Part shown: positions 18,420 through 29,569 of the stretch, piece after piece
How the letters are laid out: every line of letters starts with the position of its first letter
Numbering within the stretch: position 1 is the first letter of the stretch
Assembly (NCBI GenBank): GCA_026770025.1
Contig: JAMXDE010000044.1
Span: forward strand, 310,001-374,000
Length of the DNA stretch: 64,000 nt
Reading direction: 5' to 3'
Source: Craspedostauros australis
Taxonomy: Eukaryota > Bacillariophyta > Bacillariophyceae > Mastogloiales > Achnanthaceae
Translations under genes and position numbers: made by a program
The notes under the pieces: model-generated
Seen by the model: the letters and a program-made list of their open reading frames with translations, nothing else
Told to the model about the DNA's origin: nothing
The model's database searches: none

Positions 18420-20714
18420 TCATGGCAGCTTCTGCTTCTTGCGGGCTCTGGGGCTCTTTCGGTTGGGCGAGCTCTTTGTTTCTCGTGCCTGTAAATCTTG
18501 CTGCTCCTGGGCTTGTTTTTGTTTCTGCTGAAGCCGTTCGTTGGCTTTCTGGAGACGTTCCTTTTGCGCCTGCTGGCGTGCAGTTACCTTCGATTGAAGC
18601 GCGCGGTAGTTTTCCAATTCTACCGCAATGCGGAAATGCGTCCTCCATTTTTCATTTTGAAAGAGGAATGTCATCAATGAATGCACGTCTTGGAAAAAGA
18701 AAGCTCGGTCCGGTGTGCAGAACATGAATTGTCCTGTCACCTTGTGCTGGTGCTTCGTCCATCCCATCAACAAGAGTGCCTCGAGCACCCGGAACTGTGA
18801 AGCTCGTATCTTCGGGCTGTTCATTAGACTCCACGCCGCCTCTTGGCACTTGTGATCGTCCACTGCCACGCTGTGAACGGAAGGATCGGCGGCATGGCTG
18901 GAGATATCGCCGGCTTGAGATCGGTCGTAGATGAAGCGCTCTGTGATGTCTGCGGTCGTTCTCAGGGTTGCAATTTGCACTTCTGTGATGTGGGGTCGCG
19001 GCACGGACACTGACTGTGCGTTCGCACTCTCGTTGCCGTCCGCGCATCCATGCTCTTCTACTGTTTCGCGACTCTTTGAATTCGAATGTGTCGTCTCGAT
19101 GGTCCTATGTATGCCACGAATTGTACCAGCTTTGGCTTTCGACGAGCGGCGGCCCCTACCACCAGCGCCGGTACAAGCACGAGCAGTACCACCAAGACCA
19201 CTGGCAGCATTGCCGTCGGCATCTCTAAGAGATTCTTTTTGGGTTGTCATCGCCGAACGTGGTCGTGATGGCACCGTCATCGTGGTGTCATTGTCCTCCT
19301 CTCGCTTGATTCTGACCCGACCGGTCCACCTGGCCTTGTCCAGGATCGGTTGGACGCCATCGCAGGTCGCCCGGCACTTGCTGACGCAATACGAACGTGG
19401 ATAGCCACGCATGCCCGTGCGGTCGATGAGGAACTGTTGGGATAGGTCGGCCGCCTGCAGCGGAGCCTTTTTCACCCACTGTCCAAGCTCAATTGCAAAG
19501 CGCATGACTGTTCCCAAACCTTGGCACGTGGCAACGTTATCGTATAGCACGACATCGTCATCTCGGAATGTGGATTTCGTCTTGTCATTGGCAGATTGGT
19601 GTAGCAACTTCTTGAGCACCGCACGGCTAGGAAAGCACGTGAAGACCCGCGGGAGCAGTCCAAGCGGTTGCAGCACGCAGATTGGAGCAAAGCCGCTCGC
19701 GGCGTACATCTTTCCGAGCGCAGCCTGACGCCGCAGCAAATCACTCAGCGTTTCTGATCTATGCATCAGCTGGCAGCCACCGTCTTTGTTATCGTTATCG
19801 TTATCGTGGTCGTCGTTGTCAGTATTGTTGAGGGTCAATGTGATCGAGGAAACATCACATTTCATTGCACATCATGGCATTGCATTACAAAGAGTGGCGC
19901 AATGTTCCATGGGGAAAGACTGGTTTGGGTAAGGGTGAGGGGTCGAGTTGATGATTGTTGTACCGCAGAGTGCTCTGAAGTGCTCTCTGTAGAGAACGTA
20001 GTACGCTGATATTGCATCACTGGCCGTTATTTTCGCAAAGAATAGGAAGGACATCGTTGTGTGGAGGCACCAGTTCCAACCTCAAGTGACATGTTCCACC
20101 GAGTAAACAGGGAGCTCCGCCAAATTGCAAATAGTGGAAGCAAAGAGCAGCGCGGCAGAGTCGATAGAATACGTACATCCGCCCGGCAGGATGATCAAAT
20201 CCCAATCATAGTTGATCGCGTGCTGCAGCGTCATGTCAATGCGCAGATTGGATCCAGATTCCATCCTGACCGTGGCGTTCGGTCCTTGGAGTCCTGGTGC
20301 ATTCTCATGACCATTTGTAGATCCATGGTCACCTTGGTGATGCGATGCAAGACCAGCAATGTCATCGTACTCCATCGGTTGCGACGAACCATCCTGCGCG
20401 TCGCATTGATTGGCATCTGAGGCGACAACGACCACGAGATCTTCAAAGTGGCGCAGCAGCTTCCAGTAGGTCATGACCTCCAACTCGCAACTGCCAGGCG
20501 CGATGACGATGAGCACTTGCTTCTGGCTTGATCTGCTCGTTTTGGGACACGACGAGGAAGGTTTGCCAGTGTCCTCATTCACTGCATCTGCCACATCTCC
20601 CCCAACTTGTTCATCATGCGTCTGATCCGCTTCCGTCCCATCTCGACCCGATCCAGCAACGTTCGCATCGCATGAGCGAAGCACCGTGAGGGTTGGAAAT
20701 GAAGCCATCATCAT
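18420..20714 (-). CDS. DJ-1/PfpI-domain protein with nuclear-type C-terminal extension; nucleophile Cys missing
   Basis: Model: exon 1 20714-20177, a 393-bp intron (GTACGT...AAAG), exon 2 19783-18420, 633 residues. The join gives LPGG-Y-GGCQL, as expected for the family. The DJ-1 fold spans about 67-283: VLIVIAPGSCELEVM at the first strand, DLIILPGG at the loop, SETLSDLLRRQAALGK, and the closing helix RFAIELGQWV. The acid matching human E18 is kept (E79), but the nucleophile motif AAICAAP reads AASGFAP, so the Cys is Gly210, and the usual His/Tyr region reads FTCFP. It is therefore probably not a deglycase or protease and more likely a binding or scaffold module. Residues 100-148 are a polar insertion. 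After residue 284 comes a roughly 350-residue extension with an unrecognised conserved-looking block (MGWTKHQHKVTGQFMF), a Gln/Lys coiled coil and a basic tail (RKSPRARKKQKLP) that suggests nuclear localisation. Confidence 0.8.
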
Positions 20715-21386
20715 CGCCGTTGCGTGGTGTCGATGGCCGCTGCTTTGCTTGGGTGAGGTTGGTCTTGATCCGTTGTGCCGGAGAGTTGTTCAGAGTATCC
20801 TTCAATGATGCTACAGGAACGCTTGTGGTCATGTCTTCTTCTGGTCCAGCAGGGCATCATCATGCTCCTCTCTCTCTCTCTCTCTGGAGAGTGCGTCTGC
20901 GTTTTGCGTCGTTCTGTATTTTCTCCAATGTCCGCACAATTTGTGTCTGATTTGCTCCACGATTGGTGGCAACTTCGAGGAGCGAAGCTGTCCACGAACG
21001 AGAAGCATCCAATCACGAGATGAAAGTGGAGGCGTGTTGTGACGATTGACCAATTCGACCAAAGCGCGTGAAGTCGAAACAAAAACGAGTCGCAATGTTT
21101 GCAATCGTGACTCGGCCAACTCGCCACAAAAGTGCTTTTTTGGCCGTGTCCCGCGACGCCAGTCACAACCACAAATCGTGTGCGTGTCGCCCAAATTTGT
21201 CCACTTGGAGCGTGTACAAATGCCACCGAGAGGACCGTTGGGAACTCTGCGCTTTGATGCATTGGCGAACTTCGCCTGTGAGGAGATGGAGGAAATGGAG
21301 CAGCGAAGGAGAGTGAGGAGTGATTGAATTCCGACATCCATCAAAGTACATGTCCAACTGCAACTACTCTCACACCTGCGACAACC
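20715..21386. promoter_or_regulatory. Shared 5' region of divergent DJ-1-like and SET genes
   Basis: About 670 bp separate two divergent start codons, so this should contain both promoters. It includes a CT-rich microsatellite at about 20868-20887. No defined operator or TATA element was identified with confidence. Confidence 0.45.
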
Positions 21387-23261
21387 ATGGCATTGGCACC
21401 ACTGCTCGCAAGTGATCACACGCAGAGCAACCTCGTGAAGCACAAGATCCATAGCAACAGCACCAAACGAAGAGAAGCACGAAGACAGCGAAGAAGAACA
21501 ATGAAGACGAGACAAGCATCGTCGTCGTTTCGATGCCGTCCGGCCAAGTGCGCAGCCGTCGCAGCTGCCATTGTTGTCGCGCTGATGTCGAGCGGCTCGG
21601 TGGTTGGCTTGAGTGCAGAGACAGATGCAGATGCAGCCATCAGCGGCTCATGCCCGAACACGGCTGATGAGGCATGTGCTGCCGCGGGTGTCCGCGACGA
21701 GGGACAATCCCCGCAATCGGTGTTGCTGACTTCCTCCATCGCATCGGATCTCACAGATGATCATCTGCTGGAGGATCTCACAAATTGGGTCAAGAACAAT
21801 GGCGGATACGTCAACGAAAAGGTCCAGCTGCGCCGCGCGGACGTCAACGACCCGAGCTCCGTGCGTGGCATCTTTGCCAACGAGGATGTTGCGGAGGGCG
21901 AGACCTTGTTCACGATTCCTTGGGATCTCATGTACCATCCTCCTGCCATCAAGGAAATCACAGAGGACTCGCCCAAGTCTGCACATATTCGACAAAGAGA
22001 CTTCTTCGAGCAGGACATCTGCACAATGTACGAACAGCTGTATCGCGACATGCATTCGGAAACGCCGTCACCATACGCCAAGTACCTGATGAAGCAGACG
22101 CGCAACTACATCCCGCCCATGTGGACCGATGGCGGCAAGACCCTGCTGAAGACACTCGTCGGGCACAACCTGCCACCGTACTGGGAGATCGAATCCCTGC
22201 ATTACAACAGCTTCGAGCTCGAATGCGAGCACATCGCCGACAAGTTGCAAGCCGAAGAAGGCGATCGCTTTGACATGGAACTCTGGGATCATGCTTTCAT
22301 GCTCACCACGTCACGGGCCGACGGCGAAATCCTGACACCCTTCTACTGCATGATCAACCATGCCAACGGCGACCGGTACAACGTGCGCCACGAAATCGAC
22401 TACGGCGTCACGTTCTCGTTGGTGTCCACGCAAGACGTCCCGGCCAACGGGCAGTACTTCTCATCGTACAACAAATGCAACACGTGCGATGGATGGGACA
22501 AGGATTTTGGCACCCCTAACATGTTCCTTTGGTTCGGATTTGTGGAGGATTATCCGCAGCTCTACGTGCTCTCCGATTGGAAAGAAAGGCTGAAGAGGGT
22601 GGAGGAGCAAGTAGCCGCTGTTGCCGCTGCTCAAGAAGAGAATGATGATGACGACGACGACGACGACGATGATGAAGGAGATAAAGAATCTGCAGAGGTG
22701 GATAAGGACGAGAAGAAAGATGTCACGGACGCTGAGGTTGATAATGGTGCGGACGATGAGCAGGAAGGAAGCAGTGATCAAGATGACGATGATGACGACG
22801 ACGATGATGATGACGACGACGATGAGGAAGAGGAGGACGAAATAGAAGGCGTCATTTCGGACGATGGTGCTGATGATGACGACGACGACAGTGGCGAAGA
22901 TGAAGACGAACAGGAAGAGAGTCCATTCGCCCATGAGTTCACCCATGAGTACCGAATCAAGTTCGGCGTCGACCATAATCCAATCACCAACGAATTGGAG
23001 GCCAAATTCTATGCCCCGCTGTGTGCAAGCTGTCTGGAATTCCTCGAGTACCAGTACGCGTTCTTGAAATCACAGAATGAAAAGCACAAGGGCACGTTGG
23101 TCAAACCGGATGACATGCCGCAATGGGAATGGGACGGTGCTTGGAGCTTGCATGAGGCATACCTCAACGCATTTAAGCTTGCATTGGAGAAAGCGGAGAC
23201 AACGACCTTGTCGGAATACGTGTGGGATCATGAAGACTGGTGGGATACGGAAGAAGGCTAA
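21387..23261 (+). CDS. SET-domain protein 1 (RLSMT/SETD3-like), secretory pathway, acidic insert
   Basis: Probable protein-lysine methyltransferase of the split-SET type related to Rubisco LSMT/SETD3. Start at ATG 21387 (ACAACCATGG); a later ATG at 21501 would give a shorter N-terminus that looks like a plain signal peptide. A hydrophobic segment at about residues 55-75 suggests a signal anchor. SET motifs: VRGIFANEDV near 165, the cofactor-binding MINH at about 322-325, and the SSYN Tyr near 358. A CxxC pair follows (KCNTC) and a second lies further on (LCASC). Residues about 418-511 form a long Asp/Glu-rich insert encoded by GAT/GAC repeats, which splits the C-terminal helical substrate-binding lobe from the SET core. 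Its closest relative in the window is SET protein 4. The substrate is unknown. It is convergent with SET gene 2, 128 bp away. Confidence 0.88.
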   Translation: MALAPLLASDHTQSNLVKHKIHSNSTKRREARRQRRRTMKTRQASSSFRCRPAKCAAVAAAIVVALMSSGSVVGLSAETDADAAISGSCPNTADEACAAAGVRDEGQSPQSVLLTSSIASDLTDDHLLEDLTNWVKNNGGYVNEKVQLRRADVNDPSSVRGIFANEDVAEGETLFTIPWDLMYHPPAIKEITEDSPKSAHIRQRDFFEQDICTMYEQLYRDMHSETPSPYAKYLMKQTRNYIPPMWTDGGKTLLKTLVGHNLPPYWEIESLHYNSFELECEHIADKLQAEEGDRFDMELWDHAFMLTTSRADGEILTPFYCMINHANGDRYNVRHEIDYGVTFSLVSTQDVPANGQYFSSYNKCNTCDGWDKDFGTPNMFLWFGFVEDYPQLYVLSDWKERLKRVEEQVAAVAAAQEENDDDDDDDDDDEGDKESAEVDKDEKKDVTDAEVDNGADDEQEGSSDQDDDDDDDDDDDDDDEEEEDEIEGVISDDGADDDDDDSGEDEDEQEESPFAHEFTHEYRIKFGVDHNPITNELEAKFYAPLCASCLEFLEYQYAFLKSQNEKHKGTLVKPDDMPQWEWDGAWSLHEAYLNAFKLALEKAETTTLSEYVWDHEDWWDTEEG

Positions 23262-23389
23262 AACCCAAGTACTTGTGGCGTACAAGAAACAACAGACTTA
23301 GCGAAAGTTGTAGTCGTATGCGATAGCCCCTTCGTGTTCGATTCGTTTGTCGTTTTGAGTGTACTTGCGAATGAATGTTCTTGAATGTG

Positions 23390-25006
23390 TTACAGTTCGT
23401 CCCGAATCTCATCGTACTCGTAGTATTCGTCATCCTCCTCGTCTTCTTCGTCTGCATCTTCGTCTTCTTCATCGTCTTCGTCTTCTTCATCGTCTTCGTC
23501 TTGTCCACCGTCTTCGTCCTCATCCTCATCTTCATCTTCATCATCTTCGCCGTCATCTTCATCCGAATACAAGTATAATTCCCAATCCTCCATGTACCAG
23601 TCCTCTCCCATGCTCCATACTTCATCTGTGACGGTCTCTTCCTTGGCCGCCTCTAATGCCAACGTGAATGCCGTCTTGTAGGCATTGTGCAATTGCCACG
23701 TGGTCTCCCGTTCCATGACAGGGATGGTGTCGTCCCGCTGCCGTTGCTGTTCCGCCTCAAACTGCGCCAACCGTTCCAACTCCTGCTGCAGGAACTGAAT
23801 AGCTTCCGAACACAATGGCACCAAGAACACAGCGTGCAGATGCTCTCCCTCTTGCACGACATCGAACTTGACACGGTATTCCGATGCGTCATTCTCCAGG
23901 ACGTACCGCTGTGGATAGTACTCGACGAATCCGTAGGATTGGAACATTTCGGGCGTGCCGTAGGAATCCTTGCGATTGCCGCAGTTGCTGCCTTGATTGT
24001 AGCTGCTGTAGGCTTCGTGTTGTTTGGGAATGCGCTGGCTGGCGACCAGTGAGAATGATTCGCCGTAGTCCACATCATGGTCTGTATTGAGGAGGTTGGG
24101 ATCGTTGCTGTGATTGATCATGTCGTAGTACGGCGTCATGAGCTCATCATCGGCCCGCGATGTGACGAGCTGCCAGGCATGGATGAGCAGTTCGCGGTTG
24201 TCGCCGGACAAGTCGTCCGCCTCTTCCACAGCCTCCACCATTTCTTCGCAGTTGGTCCATAAATCATTGATGTGCTTCCCGAATACGGGCGGCAGCTGCG
24301 GTCCCAACATGGCGCGCAAAAAATCCTGGCCCGCATCGCTCCACAACGTAGGCAAGTAGTTGCGCGGTTGCTGTTTGAGGTATGTGCCGTACGGAGTCGG
24401 AGGCGTCTCAGGTTTCATGTTCTCGTAAATGAGACGGATCGTCTCACAAGCATCGTTCTGCTCATGGTGTTCAGGATCCGGATGCACGATGATGCTCCAC
24501 GGAATCGTGAAGAGAATCTCTCCCTCCTCCACATCGTCGTTGACGAAGATGCCGCGCACGGAGGTGGGGTCGTTGGGATCGGCGCGTCGCAGTTCCACCT
24601 TGTCGTTGATGTAGGCTTCGTTGGCGATGGCCCATTCAGTTACCTTCCCAAGGAGGTGATCGTCCTCCAGGGCCGATTCGATGCTGGATGCCAGCTTGCC
24701 GTCCACTTCGGCCTGCGCTCTGTTTGTCTGCGACTCTTCACTACTGTTGCTGTTGCCATTGCTGTTGTCATTGCCACTGCTGGTGTTGCCATCTATCTGC
24801 TGTCCCATTTGCGGCTGTGCATCGATGGAAGAGACCGCCTCTGCATCTGCCACACCTCCTGACTCTGCAAGTGACTCTGCAGTACGAGCACATGCAGTCC
24901 GACTCAGACTCAATAAAGCCGAGAGCAGCAATAGCAGAGGCAGGATGGTGGACGCTGTTGCACCTCGTCTGAATAAAGCTGTTGGTCCTCGTGAATGACG
25001 TCCCAT
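23390..25006 (-). CDS. SET-domain protein 2 with signal peptide, acidic tail and C-terminal RDEL
   Basis: Start at ATG 25006 (the open frame extends to a TTG just upstream); 538 residues. The N-terminus is a strong signal peptide (STILPLLLLLSALLSLS, cleavage near ACA-RT). SET motifs are the best preserved of the four: VRGIFVNDDV, MINHSNDPN near residue 295 and SSYN near 334, followed by a GTPEMFQSYGFVEYYP block, so it looks catalytically competent. The last 60 residues are almost entirely Asp/Glu, with some Tyr, and end IRDEL. RDEL is a known variant of the KDEL/HDEL ER-retention signal, so an ER-lumen location is inferred. The CxxC pairs of the paralogs are mostly lost here (SNCGN, LCSEA). 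It probably methylates a lumenal or nascent secretory protein; the substrate is unknown. Confidence 0.88.
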   Translation of the reverse strand: MGRHSRGPTALFRRGATASTILPLLLLLSALLSLSRTACARTAESLAESGGVADAEAVSSIDAQPQMGQQIDGNTSSGNDNSNGNSNSSEESQTNRAQAEVDGKLASSIESALEDDHLLGKVTEWAIANEAYINDKVELRRADPNDPTSVRGIFVNDDVEEGEILFTIPWSIIVHPDPEHHEQNDACETIRLIYENMKPETPPTPYGTYLKQQPRNYLPTLWSDAGQDFLRAMLGPQLPPVFGKHINDLWTNCEEMVEAVEEADDLSGDNRELLIHAWQLVTSRADDELMTPYYDMINHSNDPNLLNTDHDVDYGESFSLVASQRIPKQHEAYSSYNQGSNCGNRKDSYGTPEMFQSYGFVEYYPQRYVLENDASEYRVKFDVVQEGEHLHAVFLVPLCSEAIQFLQQELERLAQFEAEQQRQRDDTIPVMERETTWQLHNAYKTAFTLALEAAKEETVTDEVWSMGEDWYMEDWELYLYSDEDDGEDDEDEDEDEDEDGGQDEDDEEDEDDEEDEDADEEDEEDDEYYEYDEIRDEL

Positions 25007-25906
25007 GGTTGGCAACTTTTGCTTTCAATCGATCCTAACTGTGTGGTCTGTTGGTCCACTTTATGGCGATGACAATGCCTGTCCAATCGGTCTGGTACGA
25101 CCTTCGACGTATGACCCCATTCAGGGTACGATCGTACGATCCTGCCGATTTTTTATCGGATAACAATACTTTATTAGCACACGGTGTAGCGTCTTGTCGC
25201 ATAGGCTTAGATATATTTAGCTAGCTTTTACGACACAAATACCTGGCTGACTTGTCCTCGTCGTGGACGAAAATGATGACGTCATTGACGGTCGATGTCA
25301 GACTGCAATGGTATCGAACGGTGTGGATGGCGATGTTGTGGCAGATTCGGCGCCGCGTTGATTCCTCGCGTCGTTTTGGATTTGGCTTGGTGAGGGGTTG
25401 CCTCCTTTGTTCGTGTTGTGTCATGGAGCACGGCGATGGTGGTGGCATCCCTACACGTCCACTTCCACGTCCACGACAATAGCAACACTTGCGAATACTA
25501 CACAACATAATATTCTATATTATAATACAATATGGTGTAGTGGAGCACAGTGACTTCTCCTTTGGTCTGAAAAATAGAATTTGATTTAACACTTGTTATA
25601 GCATTGTTTGTAAAAACAAAGTCCTGCAAAACCTGCTTTGCTTCCCATGGACATGAGACAACATGGCCATCTACTGAGCTGTTGGCATGGCGCAGAAAGA
25701 GACTGGTGGCAGAAGTGTTGTTTTCCGTGTTGCTTCTTGTGTTGTGATTCGAGTGCGTGCCGGTTTATTGACACCGAAACAAAAAGCCAAGAGGAGAACA
25801 GATGAACAACAGACAGAAGCCAATGCTGGCTGTTGGAAAACAACTAGCAGAGAGGAGGTCCAAACACGTGGGCAGGGAATAGACCTGAAGTGAGGACAAG
25901 GCCGTA
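25007..25906. other. Intergenic region with AT-rich island
   Basis: Upstream of SET gene 2 and left of the piggyBac nest. Contains the AT island ATATTCTATATTATAATAC at about 25510-25530, whose motif recurs near 51400 and 52000. No gene is supported. Confidence 0.5.
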
Positions 25907-26404
25907 CTATCCGTTCATGACCTAGACAATATAATACATCGTTTCTTGTTTTCAGTTTCAGTTCTTTTCATTTTTGACAACAACATCTGTGAACAATACC
26001 ACTTTCTTTACATCTTTAGAAAGCTGTTGAGCACAGCTTTCCAATGAATATGTTTAAGTTTAATGTTTCTTACTGCCATCTTATTGCTAATCAAGCCTGA
26101 GGTACTCCTGAATTAATTCTGCACCATGGGACTGAAGTGAAACTGTTTGGCAAGGCTCAAACTGCGAGGCTGGCAACGTCAAATCCGTTTTCCACATCAC
26201 ACTTGCTGAAACTGCTGTTGTACTTCGCTTTCAGCGATTCCTTGCTTTCCTCTTCCAAGGTTTTCATCTCCTCTCGTGTCCTTTACGTCTTCATCACCTC
26301 CTTCCTTCAAGCATGCATGGGTGTGGCAACATCATCACTTGTGATGTTCATCTTCATTTTGTCTTGGCTTTGCAACATCGCACCTTCCGCAAACTCAAAC
26401 AATC

Positions 26405-28979
26405 ATGGAGCTCACAATTTCATCGCACTCACATAAATCATCGTACTCGCACGATCAACGCACCCATACTACCATGGTTCCATCTCCAAAACACACACCC
26501 AAGCCACCACTGCACCCTCGATCTTCCAGCCCCCACAAGGAAGCAACAGCAACACCCAAATTGCATCCTGCTTCCAATCCTCCACAATTCCAAGCAGAGA
26601 GCATACTTGCGTATGACATCGGTTGCCCATACGTTGTATTCGTCCACGAGTCTCTCATGTCTCCAATGAACAATGACAGCAAATCTCGAACAGCACATCT
26701 GCCACCAATGCCCACCTACTGTGATTTCTTGGAGAGTGGTCCACCCAACAGCCCCACCAATCTATGAGGTAGTGTCAACAGGGATGTGTGGTCTTCCTAC
26801 AACAGCTCATCAAATCCACCCCAGCAGACTTCTCCATCTGACCACACCGATTCCATGAGCCAACAATGCACAGCGCTTTCCTCCAGGTTGAACAGCAGCA
26901 GCATCGAACACAACTGCTCAACATGGATCAAGCCAACTATTCACCACATGGATCAATCATCAATGGCAAGGCACTTTGCCTTGGCCAGGAGAGATCCTTC
27001 ATTCAGTGCCAGTCCAGCTCTGTTCGGATCAAGCATCAGCAAGCAGCCCACCCAAGTTTGCCAGCCCATCTCTGTTGCAATCAACCATTGATAGAAGCGC
27101 AGATGACAATGCATCTGCTGCATCTGCTTCCCAAGGGGCTGCATCTGCATCTCAACATCAACATGAGACAAAGCCAGCACTTCAGTATGTGCCACTACCT
27201 GTGAGTGCACACAACTGCACGTCCAGCCCATCCACAATGTGGAAATGAACAGTGACACTATCCTGGAAATATTCTTTCCAGTTTCACTACTGGAGAAGAT
27301 CCAATTCTACACCAACAGCCATCTTTGCAACACCAAATTGATGGCAACTGCCATCACCGTCCCTGAGCTGTACATCTTCTTTGCCATGTACTACTAAATG
27401 GAATTCTTCTGAGCTCCAGCAACAATTAACTACTGGAGAGCTGCCTCAATCTCTGTTCCAACGCATCTACTCATGACACACATGTCCAGATCAAGATATG
27501 AAATGGTATGGAAGCCTATGCACTTCATTGCATTGCCAACCTTGAACAAAATGTCTGAATTGTCGGTGGAGACTGCAGCTGAACCACCAGAAGCTGAGGA
27601 TGACATGAACCCCCATGGACTTTGTTTCAGCTTGGGAACTGAATGTATCAGGAGTGTCAGAAGGGTTGCCACCAGAAGCTGAGGAGCATCATGCTGGTAG
27701 CCCTCACAGTCCAAGCAGGGAGGCAAGAGCATCCACACAATCACAGCAGAAACAATCCGCCAAGTATCATCCAGTGCTCCAGACCGATCGGTTGTGGTAT
27801 GGCAAGGTTCAGCCCCTTCTCAACCACACCAACAGTGTGTCGAAGCGGCTGTGTCTGAAACCTGACTATGCTTGCGCCATAGATGAGATGATGGTTCAAT
27901 TCAAGGGAAGATCTGCACAAATGCATTGCATGCAGCAGAAGCCAATCAAGGAAGGCTACAAATTCTATTCACTTTGCTGCTCAGCCTCGGGGTTCATGTT
28001 CCATGTGCTGCCATCGGGGTGCCTGGACAAAACCACCAGGATCAACAACACTGTCGCAGAGCTGCTTGCCAAACTCAATCCTGTTGACAAGCATGTTGTT
28101 GCCATGGACAATCTATTCACTACAAAGACTGTCATTGAGAAGTTGAGGGAGATGGGAGTGGGCATTGTGGAACTGCAAGGTATCGTTGTGGATTCCCTCC
28201 CAAAGAAATGAAGGACATCGAAGATGGTCGCTTCAACTCTGTACATCTGGACAGAGAGTGACAAGTGTGTCATTACTTGATGGGTGGATAACAATGTGGT
28301 GCCCATGGTGAGTACAGTCCATTATGCAAACGAGGCAGTCACAAAGAATCGACATCGACCACAGCAGACCACAACGAACAAGAACCATCTGAAGACTGTC
28401 TGGGGTGATGACTGGAATGCTGCAAACAGGATCCCAAGAATGATCAATGACTACAATCATTGGATGGGAGGGGTGGATTGGTGTGATCAGCTTATTGCAT
28501 ACTATCAACCAAATCTGGGGTGTTGAAGGGTATGGATGCCAATCATGTTTCACCTACTTGACATACTGAGGGTGAACTCATGGATCGCGCACAGTCGCCT
28601 TGTGGAGGAGGAGGATTGAATGGATCACAAATCATATGGCTTGGCATTGGTGGAAGCACTGGTGTGGAAAGCGAGGACCTGCAAAGTCTGTGGCACAAGG
28701 AGGGCAAGAAGAATCCCAAAGGAGATAAGAACAAGGACAGGGATGAACAATACCCGACCAGTGTTGAGCGAGGATAGGTTCATGGGTGTGGATAAAGACC
28801 ATGGACAGAAAATTGACAAAGATGGAAAGCAATGACTTTGCCAATATTGCTGCTACTTGAAGGCCACAAAAATTACTGGCCTAGAAGAAAACACTCCCAA
28901 GAGGGTCAAGCGGATCTGCAGCTCGTGTAGAGTCCATGTCTGCAAAGACCATTGGGGTATATACCATGGAAGGTGATGA
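26405..28979 (+). pseudogene. Decayed piggyBac transposase
   Basis: Transposase relic parallel to the intact copy at 29570. Matching blocks in order: PYVVFVHESL (against PFVVFLNGNR), DTILEIFFPVSLLEKIQ, YWRAASISVPTHLL, the DDE blocks ACAIDEMMVQFKGR and VVAMDNLFTT (27870-28120) and NHWMGGVDWCDQ (28460-28490), and a Cys-rich tail at 28848-28978 (LCQYCCYLKATK ... CSSCRVHVCKDHWG). Stops and frame changes interrupt it at several places, for example after the VVDSLPKK block near 28211, just after NLGC near 28526, and a TGA just before the Cys-rich tail. The three catalytic Asp positions are still readable. It is useful as the ancestral state for the intron-like insert of the younger copy. Confidence 0.8.
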
Positions 28980-29060
28980 AGTATCCCTTCGTGACCTAGG
29001 GGATTACTTCGATCCAATATAAATTTCATTCTCACCCCATTCCGTTTTTGACCGCAACTT

Positions 29061-29372
29061 TTACATGTACCCCTCCACTTTTCTTGTACCAACGGAATCC
29101 TTGGGAGTTGGCGCTTCTTCTGATCTTCCTGAATCAGGGGTCTTCTTACTGCGGTCGGGTCGCCATCGGCCTCCGAAGTACTCGTGAATCGTTTTTTCAG
29201 CGACGGGACTGACGGGAAAACTCATCAGCGAGGCCATCATCGCTGATTTTCGCGACACATCAACGATTTTTTCGGTGCTCACATCGCTCACGTCTCTCAA
29301 CTCGATCGCCGTTTTCGCATGCATCACTTGGCATGCGTGTTCATACAGCTCCATGGATGCCTCCCAGCACAT
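29061..29372 (-). CDS. Short antisense frame inside piggyBac 5' region
   Basis: A 103-residue frame, open further upstream without an ATG, with protein-like composition (MCWEASMELYEHAC, then VSRKSAMMASLMS) and a basic tail. It is not similar to piggyBac and not recognised. It could be a captured host-gene fragment, part of the genomic target, or chance. Confidence 0.25.
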   Translation of the reverse strand: MCWEASMELYEHACQVMHAKTAIELRDVSDVSTEKIVDVSRKSAMMASLMSFPVSPVAEKTIHEYFGGRWRPDRSKKTPDSGRSEEAPTPKDSVGTRKVEGYM

Positions 29373-29569
29373 GGCTTCGCTGGTGATCTCCGTGGCCCAT
29401 CGCTCATGGACAATTCTTCGTTGTGCTCAATCTCCTTGATTGTTTCTTCTCACCGTCGAAGAGATCGTCACGATTGTTGATCACAAAATTGAAATCACAA
29501 TTCCAACGATGCCACATCATCGATCGCCCATCACGACACAAGCACAGCAGATCTCGTCCACCTGCGGCC

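Noticed and set aside
20614-20832. Frame just upstream of the DJ-1-like start as an extra 5' exon
   Set aside because: Different frame, no splice signals that join it in phase with exon 1.
22778-23005. Minus-strand poly-Ser frame opposite SET gene 1
   Set aside because: It is the reverse reading of the GAT/GAC acidic tract, which gives Ser/Ile/Val runs in other frames. No independent evidence.
23359-23631. Plus-strand Leu/Arg- or Phe-rich frames opposite the acidic tail of SET gene 2
   Set aside because: Low-complexity antisense of GAA/GAC codons.
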